From Xenoacremonium recifei (lineage: Eukaryota > Ascomycota > Sordariomycetes > Hypocreales > Nectriaceae), in assembly GCA_012184525.1 (NCBI GenBank), contig WOFQ01000099.1:1-56808 (forward strand): a stretch of 56,808 nt of DNA, read 5' to 3'. Below, one piece after another: positions 46,951 to 56,808 of the stretch. Positions within the stretch are counted from its first letter, which is position 1; every line of letters begins with the position of its first letter. Under the pieces are notes generated by a model that made no database searches, was not told the DNA's origin, and saw only the letters and a program-made list of their open reading frames with translations. The position numbers and the translations under genes are program-made.

Positions 46951-47519
46951 CGCTGGACTCACTCACAGACCCTCCTCCCCTCTAACGGCGGCGACCCTCC
47001 TCCACCTCCAGCGGGCTCTTCTCCCACCCTCCACCAGCAACACCACCACTGCCACCACCCTCCTGTTACAGGTGGTCAGAGACCCTATTGACTGACGGAC
47101 ACTCGAAGACGACTTCACCCTCGTTTCTCTCACCCAGCGACGACGATCCTTCGACAGCGATCGCGCGCGCCCATTCTGCAGCAGTGTCTCTCCCGTTGTC
47201 GAGTCCACGATTCCGATTCCATTAGCGCCACCATTGTCGCAGGCCGAGAGACATCCATCATCAGCAGCGGTGGAGCGAGGAGAGAGGGAGAGCCAGCGAG
47301 CGAGCGAGATCGAGGAACTGGAACGAACCCAGGGAGCTGAGCTTTTTGCGCCGTCATCCATGACATCGGCAACCGCATTGTCGAATTCACGATACCTTCC
47401 ACCCGACATCATTCGTTAGCCGTTGCGTCGAGTCTCTCACCGTTGCGCCATAGTTGACCGTTCCACGCCCCCGTTGCTGCGTCCTCGCGACGCTGGCTGT
47501 TCGCCTGCCTGTCAACACC

Positions 47520-49746
47520 ATGCTGAAACCCGCGACGCCGCTGGCGGTTTTGCTCGGCGCGGCCTTTGCGCTGCTGCTGCTCTCCGTCCTGTCGGTTCCC
47601 GTCATTCAGGCCATCCCGCTGGGTAGCTACAATGGCGTTACCTTTGGCGTTTTGGGGTATTGTCAGTCTGGCAAGGGCTGCAGCAGTGCTGGCATTGGGT
47701 ACAATGCAGGTACGTACGTTCGCGATGCTTTGCGACGATGCGATAGCAGTTCGCGTTTCTTTTCTCAAGCTGACTCTGGCGGCATCTCTCTAGACAGCCT
47801 CTTCTCGGACGAATCGTCGTCATTCGACTTGCCTTCTGGTGTTAGAAACACTCTATCCGCCATTCTCATCGTCCATCCCGTCGCAGCCTTCATCACGCTC
47901 GTCATGTTTGTTCTGGCCGTGGTCGCTCACATGCATTCCGCGTCTCACTCGACGAGATACCTGCTTATCATGTTCATCTTTCTTTTGATCGATTTCCTTG
48001 TTTGTTTGCTCGCATTTATCATCGACGTCCTGTTGTTCGTTCCGCACCTAGCCTGGGGCTCCTACATCGTGTTGGCGGCCACAATCCTCGTCGCCATTAG
48101 CGGGTTGGTGTCCTGCATCATGCGTAGGACGCTCATTGGCAGAAAGGATCGCCAAAAGAGAATCGCCGAGAACGCAGAGATGAGCGGAGAAAACTACTAC
48201 AACCGGGAGGCTCAATCAAAGACAACTGTGCCCGAGGTTATCAGGCAACCGACGGTACCTATGGTTAGTGGTGGTAACAACGACTCGCTGCCGACGTTTG
48301 CTTCCTATGAGCAGAACAAGGGTGATCAGGTTAGCGACGAGCGTATCCCCTTGACAACGAGGAGCCCTTCGAACACATCACCGCAACCACCAAACGATAT
48401 GGCCAACGCTGGCGAAGTGGCCGCGTTCAACAATGCGCCGTCCAGACAAGGTTCCCGGGATCAGTACGGCAACCCCATCAATGGGCCTCCCGACGGATAT
48501 GGTGTTCGCCGCGGTCCTTCTAATGAGAGGATGCGGGGCAGAGGAGACATGGGAGGATACCGTGGTGGCCGCGGTGGTCCATACGGACGAGGAGGCTACG
48601 ACAACTACGGAGCTCCTCAACGGGGACGTGGAGGATATGGACCACCACCTGGCAGAGGTGGTTATGGCCCGCCGCGAGGAGGCCGAGGAGGATATGGACA
48701 GCCGCCGCCTAGAGGAGCGTATGGCTCTATGAGAGGAGGTCGAAGCCCGCCGCAGCCCATGGGATACCAGGGCTCTCCAGGCCCGTACGATAGGAGGCCT
48801 TCTCCTGCCGGAGCCGGGGCTTATGGCGTTTACAATCGACGGCCGTCGGACCCTTCTGACCCCTACAGCTCGACAAATCCATCCATGCCCAGCGTCAACG
48901 ACAGCTACAACGCATACGCCCCCGATTCGGCGGGATTGCCCCGAGCAGAGTCTCCCCCACCGCTGCCCGGCACTCAACCAGCGACCGTCGGTGGGCAACC
49001 CATCGAGATGGATGCATCTCCTATCGACAGACCTGAGCAGTACGGCCAATACGGTCAACTCAGAGATAATGACTCTGACGTTGCTGGAATGGTTGGTCTG
49101 CAACAGGGCATGGCTCTGCCGAACCGTCATGACACGTACATGAGTGAAGGAAGCAAGTATAGCACCGACGAGTATGTCTTATGACTCTTATGAATGATAT
49201 CAATGGGACGTCTTCTAACTTCATTCTAGGCAATACGTCCCTCCTCGAGCTGCTTGGAACGGAGGCGGCTCTGGTAGGAACTCGCCGCATGCACCGTCGC
49301 CGCTCCATTTCCAGGGACGCCCAACAGAGCTCCCGACTGGACGAGACACACCTCCCGCAGCAGCATCCGCTGGAGAAAACACCTACTATGAGGACGTCGA
49401 CCCTCGGTTCGCATCAAACACACCTCCCGAACCTGTGCCTCAACAACATCTAACAGTTGAACCGGTCTATGAGGATGTTCACGACAACAACCCAGGAGCT
49501 CGCAGCCCTGCTGAGTCGGAGAGATCTAACTTTACCTCCATCTCGCAGCGCGGCGTGAACCCTCGCTGGAATCCTGGGCCCGCGCCTCCAATGCCATACC
49601 AACAAGGCCAAGCGAGACGTGCAGCTCAGCAACGCCAGGATATGCTCCTGGACAACCCCGACTTCGCGCTGCCAGGAGCCCGCAACGCCGCTCCTGCACG
49701 GGGAGGCGGAGGTATGGTGCCAGGCAGCGCATACCCTCCCATCTAG
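47520..49746 (+). CDS. palI: PalI/Rim9 pH-response membrane sensor component, three exons
   Basis: Exons: 47520-47709, 47794-49171 and 49230-49746 (introns 84 and 58 nt), giving 694 residues. The start MLKPATPLAVLLGAAFALLLL is the classic PalI opening: a signal-anchor helix, then a Cys-containing ectodomain (GVTFGVLGYCQSGKGC) and DLPSGVRNTLSAILIVHPVAAF. Three more membrane helices (to about residue 200) end in MRRTLIGRKDRQKRIAENAE and SGENYYNR. The long cytosolic tail has RGG/GGYGPP repeats (about 330-400), then Pro-rich sequence. PalI/Rim9 helps the ambient-pH receptor PalH/Rim21 reach the plasma membrane in the PacC pathway. The first intron (donor GTACGT, branch GCTGAC, acceptor CTAG) is 84 nt and contains no stop in frame, so retention would add 28 residues to the ectodomain. 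Removing it matches the compact ectodomain expected in the family. The last intron moves the C-terminus from a 3-residue end to a 172-residue tail. Confidence 0.93.
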
Positions 49747-51593
49747 TCATACACGCTTTTTCAGCTTCTCACGGGCGGCAACAACCTTTTCCTTAAAAGT
49801 ATATAGATCTTCTGCTTCGCGATCGACTCCGGACAATGCGCAGGGATGGCGCAGGGGCGTCCGCAACAACCCCCCGACTTTGAACATAATTCCGCAGCCT
49901 TTTTCCTCTGAGGCTTTTTTCTTTACTCTACTTCGTCACAATCCCTCGAACACACCGTTTTTAAATATACGGGGACCGAGCGTCAAACTCGGATAGGAGA
50001 AACACAGCAAAGGGATTCTCCTAGCAAAAAATGTTCTCTCGCCTTTTTTTTTTTTTTCATCTAGTGGTCAGGAACCAAGGCTGAGGAGTCGAGCTTTGAA
50101 AATCAGAAAGTTGTTCAGAGCGGGACTCAGTCTGGATGCGTTGGAGTAGGGCTGGTTCCTGAAGTGTGGGTTGGAAGATATGATGACGAAGGCCATGTTT
50201 GTGCACATGAGAAGTGTGCTGTTGGATGGAGAGGTGGCTTTTGGCTCCCGGGATTTCAGGATGAGGGAGCTGGTGATTCAGGTTGGAGGATGGCATTGGT
50301 GTTATGATAGTGGTCCGAAAGTCTCGATGAATATGAGGAAGTTTCTTTCCTTTTGATCTGATGTATGTTTGCAAATTAGTGATGACCTCTCTTATATATT
50401 ACTGACTTGATGCACACGATAGGCATTCTGTGCCGCCCAATTGCGCCTCGCACTCTGATTCTAGCGCCTTTTGATCTTGTTCTCAGCTCTGATTCACTTT
50501 CATCGCCTTCTCACCGGGCAGTCAGATTTGCAGTGATTCATGGTTCAATGATCCCCTCGTGGCCGAGCCTCTTCAGCCCTTACCAATCGGGCAATTTTTA
50601 GAATGTACTTGGCCGAATCTTCGTGCCGGCTCATTTCACTTTTCTCTTTCTCGCACACCCTCAATTGTACCCGGTGTGATCGCGATGTCGTTTATGTCGT
50701 GAACGCACCTTCAACCACTGTCTGAGCAAACACATCTGTTTCTCAGATCCTTTTCCGTCACTGCCTGCCATCTATTCTTTATATCCCTGCCATCCACTTG
50801 TCTCTCTTGAATTCATCACCTCTTGGACTACTTCTTGAATCTTCCGCAATCCAGCCACACGGCCGCATCCGCGGACCCCTCGTTGGCACATCCATCACCG
50901 AAGAGACGAGGAGGGCATCTAGGAGACTGATATCGTGGATCTACCATTTGAAGACGCCCTAAGCTTGGATTTTTTCTCTTTTGGATTCTCTGTAAGTTCT
51001 TGCCTCATCTATGAGCTTCTGATCGGTCCTGCCTTGCGCCTCCTGCATCATCGGCAGTTGATGACTCGGCATTGGGGAAGGAGCTGCTGAGAGACCATGT
51101 GAACGCCTTCCACGATGGTGACTGACAAGGTTTTTGGGTTGCAGGCGTCCATCTAGACCCAGGAAGGAGCCACTGGACAGGGAAGCCAGGCAGGCCTCCT
51201 GACGCCTCTTTGCCGTTCAGAGTACTCGGGAACGTCCTCGCCCTCCCGCCCTCCTCTTCCAACATCGCCGTCCGTCCTCTTTGGATTTGGGGAGACCCGT
51301 CCTTTCGTCTGTTGCGAGCCTCGCAGTGTCGCAACACTGCAATGAGGAGCTCCTGACGACTCCTCTGTCGGTCATTCATCAGCACCCTCTCTTCACCGTC
51401 ACTTTGGATCCCCTTCCACCTGCCCCAGATCCCCTCGTCAGTATTATCCGCGTCCTTCAGCAAGAAGCTTCCCAGACACCAACAACCGAGCGGCACGTGC
51501 GGCGGACATCCGGTAGCAAACGTTCGTTGGATTGTGGGCAAGTCACTTTCGCCTCAGATCAGCCTCAGACCCCCTTCAGCTGCTCCTGCTCTG
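49747..51593. other. Spacer and long leader between palI and the next gene
   Basis: About 1.85 kb: palI 3' end on the left (T-rich run at 50046-50059), then the promoter and leader of the next gene. A likely untranslated-region intron is annotated at 50992-51144. No further coding gene was recognised. Confidence 0.5.
50992..51144 (+). other. Probable 5'-UTR intron of the downstream gene
   Basis: It has an ideal donor (CTCT then GTAAGT), a branch-like ACTGACAAGG and a pyrimidine-bearing acceptor (GGTTGCAG), and lies 450 bp before the ATG at 51594. Leader introns of this size are common in filamentous fungi. The signals are seen directly; splicing itself is inferred. Confidence 0.5.
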
Positions 51594-53579
51594 ATGCAAT
51601 CACTCCAGCCACGGTTCACAATGGACGAGAGCGACCATTCTCAGTCCACAAAGTCCACAAGCGAGGGTCCCTTGTCACCGACTCCCTCCTCATCCATTGA
51701 CTCCCACTCCCCCCCGGACGCCGTTACCTCAGGCTTCTCTGCGCAGCCTACGTATACGACTGCCGGTACTCTGTACAACCCTTCGGCACCGCCTCAGCCT
51801 CCCACTCGCCGCGGCCGCTGTGTTAAATGGGGCGCTGCTGCTGAGCCCGACCGTCCAACTCTCTTTCCCAAGGAGCTCCTCGCTTCGCTGGTCAATGGCA
51901 CATTTGGTGCCGATCCGGGTCTTGATCAATACACACCGCTGCAGCAAAACACCGACCGTGCTGTCAGCCCTGTGAAGACCGGCACCGAGTGTTCAACCTC
52001 TCCCATCGTGACCATGGCTGCCTGGGGACCTGGAGGGCCGCCGAGAGGAGGCTCCTCGGCGTCGAGCGAAATCCAGCCTGATCTTGATAAGACCAACTTC
52101 AGCCCGTTCAACGCAAAGCTATATGGACGTGAGAGCCCCGACAGTGAGGGCTACGACGAGCCGGTCCCGGATCATCTCGCCAAGATGTCTGTTAAGTCGC
52201 TCCATAACTTGGCTTCATACCCAAACCCGAACCAGAAGGCTGCTCAGAGAGCGCTCCGCCGTGGACTCAGAGGAGTACCGACTGCACCACGACTCGACGA
52301 TATTCCTCCCCCATCACTGGGCCATCACGAGCCGACATTGTTTCCTGTGGGTGAAGCTGGATGTGAGTCACCCAGCCTGCCTCGCGGCAGTCACATGCAC
52401 ACCCCCTTCATGAGCAATGATGAGGTGGACCATGTACATATGTCCGAGCATAGTTGGATGCATGACCCCTCCGTCCAAAGCCACGTTGCGAACGTTGCGA
52501 ATTATAACTTTAGCAACGTTGAAAATGGTCCTCCTCAGAATCAACAGAACCACGAGGATATGTCGACTGTCGCAGGACCTCAGACTTTCGATGGACATTC
52601 ATCGACGACGACGCTGGCCTCTGCGCCCGGCGCTCCGCAACCACTCACGGCTGGACCTCCCGGCCAGCGTCAATACCGGCCATCAACTTTCGAATCAACT
52701 TTCCGCGCCATGAATGGTATCCAACCCCCACCGGGTCATCCTCGCTTTCAAGGAGATTACTTCTCTGGTCCTTCTATTGATGCTAGAATGGACATGCATG
52801 GATATTCTCCCAAGGAAAGATCCCCTTTCAAGATGCCGCCCCCTCGACGTCCTCACGTTCGACGAGAGGAAGAGAGAATGAGGGCTCTGTCTCCGACTTC
52901 GTCTGTTCCTATGGTTCGTCATCCTATCACCAGCTTCTCAACTTCTGGGAAGTCACTTGCGAGTCCATCTACGGCAGGTTCTACGACCGCAGGGCCATCT
53001 ACTGCTGGTCCGTCTTCTGTTGGCTCGCCTACTTCCGGCAGTGTTCCAGCCGAAACTCTGCGTACTGAGCCCGCTATCAATGAATTGCTCAGGCTAGGTG
53101 ATGTAGGAGGCACTCCAGTAACTCCGGGATTCTCATGGACCAAGAGATTGACTTACGACAAGTCGAAGTTCGCGGTGTGTGACCCTGAGACGATTGAGCA
53201 CCGCGGCACGCCAATTCTGCCATCTAGACTGGACGTCCGATACGACATTAACTCGGATCGTGAGACTATGGCTTCACGTCAATACCGCGCCTATAAAATC
53301 AACCGTGACTGGTACGCTGGATCGGAGTTCCTGGCTAAGAGTTCGGATAAGATCCTTGGGACTCTTCGCGGTGGACGACGCCCTAACCAGAACTTTGGAG
53401 CCATTGGAGACGGACGTCCGATGCGGAGCGCACTCTCCATCGACAAGGCCAATAAGATGACCGTCGGAGAGCACTGCGAGCCGCTTCTCAACGTCGCAGC
53501 TGCGACGCTGGAGCGCCATCGGGAAGAGGAGCAGAAGCGTAAGCGTGTTGAAGAACCCAAAGTTTGGAATCTCGAGTAG
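51594..53579 (+). CDS. Hypothetical Pro/Ser-rich protein (~661 aa)
   Basis: A single open exon starts at ATG 51594 (MQSLQPRFTMDESDHSQSTK; a second ATG at 51621 is possible). There is no signal peptide or membrane helix. The N-terminal half is disordered, with local order at TRRGRCVKWGAAAEPDRPTLF and AKMSVKSLHNLASYPNPNQK followed by AAQRALRRGLRGVP. A Ser/Thr/Gly tract (PSTAGSTTAGPSTAGPSSVG, about residues 461-480) precedes a more compact C-terminal block of ~130 residues with FSWTKRLTYDKSKFAVCDPE, RLDVRYDINSDRE, YKINRDWYAGSEFL and LGTLRGGRRPNQNFGAIGDG. The composition and the compact C-terminus look like a conserved fungal protein, but I cannot name the family. The final EEEQKRKRVEEPKVWNLE helix is highly charged. 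Confidence 0.75.
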   Translation: MQSLQPRFTMDESDHSQSTKSTSEGPLSPTPSSSIDSHSPPDAVTSGFSAQPTYTTAGTLYNPSAPPQPPTRRGRCVKWGAAAEPDRPTLFPKELLASLVNGTFGADPGLDQYTPLQQNTDRAVSPVKTGTECSTSPIVTMAAWGPGGPPRGGSSASSEIQPDLDKTNFSPFNAKLYGRESPDSEGYDEPVPDHLAKMSVKSLHNLASYPNPNQKAAQRALRRGLRGVPTAPRLDDIPPPSLGHHEPTLFPVGEAGCESPSLPRGSHMHTPFMSNDEVDHVHMSEHSWMHDPSVQSHVANVANYNFSNVENGPPQNQQNHEDMSTVAGPQTFDGHSSTTTLASAPGAPQPLTAGPPGQRQYRPSTFESTFRAMNGIQPPPGHPRFQGDYFSGPSIDARMDMHGYSPKERSPFKMPPPRRPHVRREEERMRALSPTSSVPMVRHPITSFSTSGKSLASPSTAGSTTAGPSTAGPSSVGSPTSGSVPAETLRTEPAINELLRLGDVGGTPVTPGFSWTKRLTYDKSKFAVCDPETIEHRGTPILPSRLDVRYDINSDRETMASRQYRAYKINRDWYAGSEFLAKSSDKILGTLRGGRRPNQNFGAIGDGRPMRSALSIDKANKMTVGEHCEPLLNVAAATLERHREEEQKRKRVEEPKVWNLE

Positions 53580-54975
53580 AGATTACGTTGGGGCCTCTGG
53601 CTATAAGGATTCTTTGGACATGGACGATGAGAAGTGTGTGGGTTGTGGTGTGCCTGCAACTGGTGGGTGGTCTTTGAATCTCGTTGGCTTTGGAGGGCGA
53701 GGGTTGGATCAACGGCTTCTAGGCTGCTGGATGGAACTGCCGATTATGCGAGGAGGACCTCGAGAAGTAGTGATATGTTTCTAATAGCTGCTACGTCTCT
53801 GGTCACTTGACCACGAGGGGAATCGAGATTGTTAGTGGTGGTGGGTGCAAGGCAGCGTTAGGTGGTTTGGGTGCGGATTGTTGAGACGAAGACTTATATC
53901 TCGGTAGTGGAGGAAAAGTAGCAACGAACTGGGCAGCGAGGGGTATTCTTTGTTGCGATTGAGCCCGAGTGCTTACCCGCCCTAATTGAGAAGTAATCCG
54001 GTAGATAGGAACGTTTGCATTAACTTTGGACTTGTTTGGCCCTGATCTGGTGATGTATGTCTGAGGTTCGCTTTTATCCGACATCCGGGGAACGGCCCCA
54101 GGTTGATCAATGCACTTGTTCTAGGGAGTTCTAGGGAGATTAAAGGGCGGAGTAAGCAAGGGGGAGGGAGATCGGATGCTCGGAGTTTGGCTCTGCTGCG
54201 AATTTACATTACGATGTTGAATACGATGCAAGGTAGTAGAGAGGACGATGATGTGAGATTGGCTGTGATGCACTGTAACAGCTGGGCGAAGGATCATATT
54301 CACTGCATTAGAGGACAAGCAAAGAACACGTTAGTCGCCGATCACGAAGTTTTGGGCTTCCACATCAGTGTCTTAGCGCCCGTTGACAGGATTGTCAGTG
54401 AGATTTACCTCATTTTGGCGAGTGGGAGCTAAGCTGGTTTCGGGCTGGCTGGACGTGATGGGGGGGAAGTTTGGGAAGCTCTGGAGAGCGCAGATTCGGC
54501 GCATGACGTCGGGAAATCCCTTTTCAGCCAGACTGTCATTTCTGGTGTACTTGTAAGAGAAGGGCAGGAAGCCGGATTGCACCCTCCTTGCACGCGCCTT
54601 CCCCTGGATTCTGGCTTTTGGACCTTGCATCTCAAGCACTTGATCCTCAACACGCCAGCTCATCAAAGACTAGACGTTCTGCTGCCAGCGCACCCAAAGT
54701 TGCGGTCTGCGGCGATTATCGTGTCATTCCTGAATTTTTTTTTTCTTTCCTTTTCGCGAGCGGAGGTCGCGTGGAGCCGACACTCGATAGAAGGCTTCGG
54801 CTGTTGGGGAACGGAACGGAGACGCCAAAAAAAAAAGTGGCTGATAAGGGGAGCGAGAATCGGAAGTGGCCTTTTTGGCTCCATCGTTTCTTCTTTGTTG
54901 CATCTGGCAAGATTTCGAGACTGTGTCGGCTTGATCCTGTCGAGCACACGGGCGAGGCCGAGACTGGAGGTTCTA

Positions 54976-55016
<41 letters not shown>

Positions 55017-55113
55017 CGCGCCTGAACACCTACGCATCGAGACGAGACGAGACAAGACGAGACGAACGAGTCGAACCTCTTCACAACCCGAGTCTATATA
55101 AACCGCCGGCATC
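53580..55113. other. Spacer upstream of the phosphotransferase gene
   Basis: About 1.5 kb. It contains the 3' end of the hypothetical gene, T-rich and A-rich homopolymers at 54735-54745 and 54827-54836, and a (GAC)12 tract 100 bp before the next start. A 93-codon minus-strand frame with an ATG at 54084 (stop at 53803) has no known motif and is not annotated as a gene. Confidence 0.5.
54977..55012. repeat. Trinucleotide microsatellite (GAC)12 in the leader region
   Basis: Twelve perfect GAC units end about 100 bp upstream of the phosphotransferase ATG and are followed by a looser GACGAGACGAGACAAGACGA pattern. It probably lies in the 5' untranslated region or core promoter, where length changes could affect expression. 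Confidence 0.9.
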
Positions 55114-56428
55114 ATGGTCTACGTGCGCCAGAAGGAGCTGCCCGCGCTCAAGGAGTACAAGTACTCGGGCGTGGACCACTCGCTCACGTCCAAGTACATC
55201 CTCAAGCCCTTCTACACCAACGTCGTCATCAAGTGCTTCCCGCTATGGATGGCGCCCAACCTGATCACGCTGACGGGCTTCATGTTCGTCGTGGCCAACT
55301 TCCTGACGCTGCTGTGGTACAACCCGACGCTGGACCAGGACTGCCCGAGCTGGGTGTACTACAGCTGGGCGCTGGGGCTGTTTCTGTACCAGACCTTTGA
55401 CGCGGTAGATGGATCGCAGGCGTGAGTATTCCTTGTTTCTGTGCGAGACTCTGGCTAATGTGTTTGTTGCTGTCTGCAGCCGTCGAACCAAGCAATCCGG
55501 CCCCCTCGGCGAGCTCTTCGACCACGGCGTCGACGCCCTCAACACGTCCCTCGAGGTGCTCATCTTTGCGGCCTCGCAGAACATGGGCCAGAGCTGGCAG
55601 ACGGTGGCCGTGCTCTTCGCCTCGCTGCTGACCTTCTACGTGCAGACGTGGGAGACGTACCACACCAAGACGCTGACGCTCGGCATCGTCAACGGGCCCG
55701 TCGAGGGCGTGCTGGCCATTGTCTGCGTGCTGGCCTTTACGGGATACGTGGGCGGCGGCGCCTTCTGGCAGCAGAGCATGCTGGCCACGCTGGGCGTCCC
55801 CGCGTCTCTCGGCATCCCGCGCTTCTTCTACGAGCTCAGCTTCACCGAGTGGTACCTCGTGCAGGGCACCGTCGTGCTCGTCTTCAACACGTACGAGTCG
55901 AGCCGCAACGTCATCCGCGCGCGCCGGGCCCGTGGCGATCGCTCGCGCTACGCCCTCGTCGGGCTTGTGCCCTTCTTCAGCATCTGGGGCATGGTGCTCG
56001 CCTACCTGTACCTGCTGCCCAACATCCGCCAGTGCCACCTGATTCCCTTCTCGCTGTTCGCCGGCGTCGTCAACGCCTACAGCGTCGGCCAGATCATCAC
56101 CGCGCACCTGGTGCACCTGCGCTTCCCCTTCTGGAACGTCCTGGGCATTCCGCTCGCCTTTGGCGTCATTGACGCGGCTGGGCCGATTCTGCAGAGCCGC
56201 TTCGGCTTCGGCTGGCCCAGCGCTCTGGGTGACGGCGTCTACCAGGTCGCCTTCATGTTCATGATGCTGGGCACCGCCATGGGCGTGTACGGCAGCTTTG
56301 TCGTCGACGTGATTGTCACTATCTGCGATTACCTGGACATCTGGTGTCTCACCATCAAGCACCCGTTCGTGAGCCCGCTGGAGACAGCGACGGCCAACGG
56401 CAATGGCACCGAGAAGAAGGCGGACTAA
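55114..56428 (+). CDS. EPT1: CDP-alcohol phosphotransferase (choline/ethanolamine phosphotransferase, CPT1/EPT1 type), two exons
   Basis: Exon 1 is 55114-55421 and exon 2 is 55480-56428, with a 58-nt intron (donor GTGAGT, branch GCTAAT, acceptor GCAG) that falls inside the catalytic motif. The 418-residue product carries the full CDP-alcohol signature DGxxARx8GxxxDxxxD: Asp99-Gly100, Ala103-Arg104, Gly113, Asp117 and Asp121. Before it are LKEYKYSGVDHSLTSKYILK and PLWMAPNLITLTGF, typical of eukaryotic CPT1/EPT1. About eight to ten membrane helices follow. The enzyme transfers phosphocholine or phosphoethanolamine from the CDP-alcohol to diacylglycerol in the ER/Golgi, the last Kennedy-pathway step. 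The headgroup preference cannot be read from this sequence, so the symbol is provisional; many filamentous fungi have one dual-specificity enzyme. The tail NGNGTEKKAD is short and polar. Confidence 0.93.
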
Positions 56429-56808
56429 GAAGCGAGACTCTCGAGAATATATGGAGACGAGACGAAGAAAGGATTGTAATGACGATGCCGCGAGAGGGAA
56501 ATATAAAAAAGGATGGCAGGGGGATCTTTGCTTAGGATTTTGCTATACGGACGGGAACAGGTACGGACGGCAGGCAGGGACATTTGGTTGCTAGATCTGG
56601 GATGCGAGTTTACGCTATATTTCTCTTTTTTCCTCTGCTTGTTTTCCTCCTTTGCCTTTGATCTAGACGCTCCATCGTTTCCATCCAGCGGTCTCCGCGC
56701 CGGCGAGCCACAGACGGATGCCGCGCGCATGAAACTGCCCTACTACATTACACTGCGCAGACACATACACACATAATGCTATTATTATTCCACCACCACC
56801 ATCGAACC
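56429..56808. other. Right-edge region: 3' end of the phosphotransferase gene
   Basis: These 380 bp follow the stop codon. AATATAAAAAAGG at about 56499-56512 and T/C-rich tracts suit a 3' untranslated region and end-processing zone. No gene was recognised before the window ends. Confidence 0.5.

Larger units (their letters stand above)
44613..47519. other. Large spacer between kinase and palI
   Basis: About 2.9 kb have no supported complete gene. It carries the kinase 3' end, a (GCT)9 microsatellite, a (CCCAG)4 run and the presumably long palI promoter and leader. A minus-strand tail at 44871 to about 45060 (GHAAAAASSRQLP, ending VELFQQFVEH then stop) has coding-like composition and an acceptor (TTTAG) with branch TCTAAT before it. 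However, no convincing upstream exons could be assembled. Confidence 0.5.

Noticed and set aside
53803..54084. 93-codon minus-strand frame with ATG
   Set aside because: No recognisable motif, no splice partner and only chance-level length; not enough to call a gene.
55095..55102. TATATAAA upstream of the phosphotransferase ATG
   Set aside because: It lies only 12 bp before the start codon, too close to be the TATA box unless the leader is almost absent; not annotated as a promoter.
1..56808. CRISPR array, bacterial operon or prophage
   Set aside because: Spliceosomal introns and fungal protein families throughout exclude a prokaryotic origin, and no repeat-spacer array is present.

Overview
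The window looks like nuclear DNA of a filamentous ascomycete, most likely a sordariomycete and possibly in the Hypocreales. The genes have short GT-AG introns, mostly 50-140 nt, with RCTRAC-type branch sites such as GCTAAC and GCTGAC. The recognisable products are fungal: the pH-signalling protein PalI, an AIM11 protein, a fungal RNA-dependent RNA polymerase, a divergent septin, an ABC1-family MCP2 protein and 40S ribosomal protein S4. AT-rich, repeat-bearing spacers alternate with balanced-GC genes. I predict 15 protein-coding genes and one clear pseudogene. All exon joins were read by eye from splice signals and frame continuity; no transcript evidence was available.

Layout, left to right. 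1-2.7 kb: a broken, N-terminal piece of an acetolactate synthase gene (minus strand) beside a 12-copy, 27-bp minisatellite. 2.7-10.2 kb: one very large three-exon gene (minus) for an unrecognised protein of about 2447 residues. 11.4-13.5 kb: AIM11 and a small two-exon hypothetical gene (both minus). 15.1-16.6 kb: a four-exon 2-oxoglutarate/Fe(II) oxygenase (plus). 17.1-24.4 kb: the RNA-dependent RNA polymerase and a five-exon mitochondrial D-lactate dehydrogenase (both minus). 24.65-25.16 kb: a repeat island with a tRNA-like remnant, two imperfect palindromes and a 23-bp minisatellite. 26.1-27.2 kb: ribosomal protein S4 (minus).

27.9-34.0 kb holds a double-Myb telobox protein of Teb1/Tay1 type (minus), a DUF7704 membrane protein (plus) and a TRF/Taz1-like protein with a C-terminal Myb (plus). 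Two candidate duplex-telomere binding proteins are therefore separated by only one small gene. 35.1-36.8 kb: a septin-like GTPase (minus). 40.2-42.2 kb: MCP2-like mitochondrial ABC1 kinase (minus). 43.3-44.6 kb: an SRPK-like kinase (plus) next to a very AT-rich block. 47.5-49.7 kb: palI/RIM9 (plus). 51.6-53.6 kb: a conserved-looking hypothetical protein (plus). 55.1-56.4 kb: a CDP-alcohol phosphotransferase of the CPT1/EPT1 type (plus).

There is no operon logic and no secondary-metabolite or mobile-element coding cluster. The genes serve separate housekeeping roles: translation, mitochondrial lactate oxidation and lipid homeostasis, phospholipid synthesis, pH sensing, RNA silencing, telomere binding and the septin cytoskeleton. 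The parts most worth a second look are the telomere-protein pair, the giant unrecognised gene, the acetolactate synthase remnant with its minisatellite, and the repeat island near 24.9 kb.
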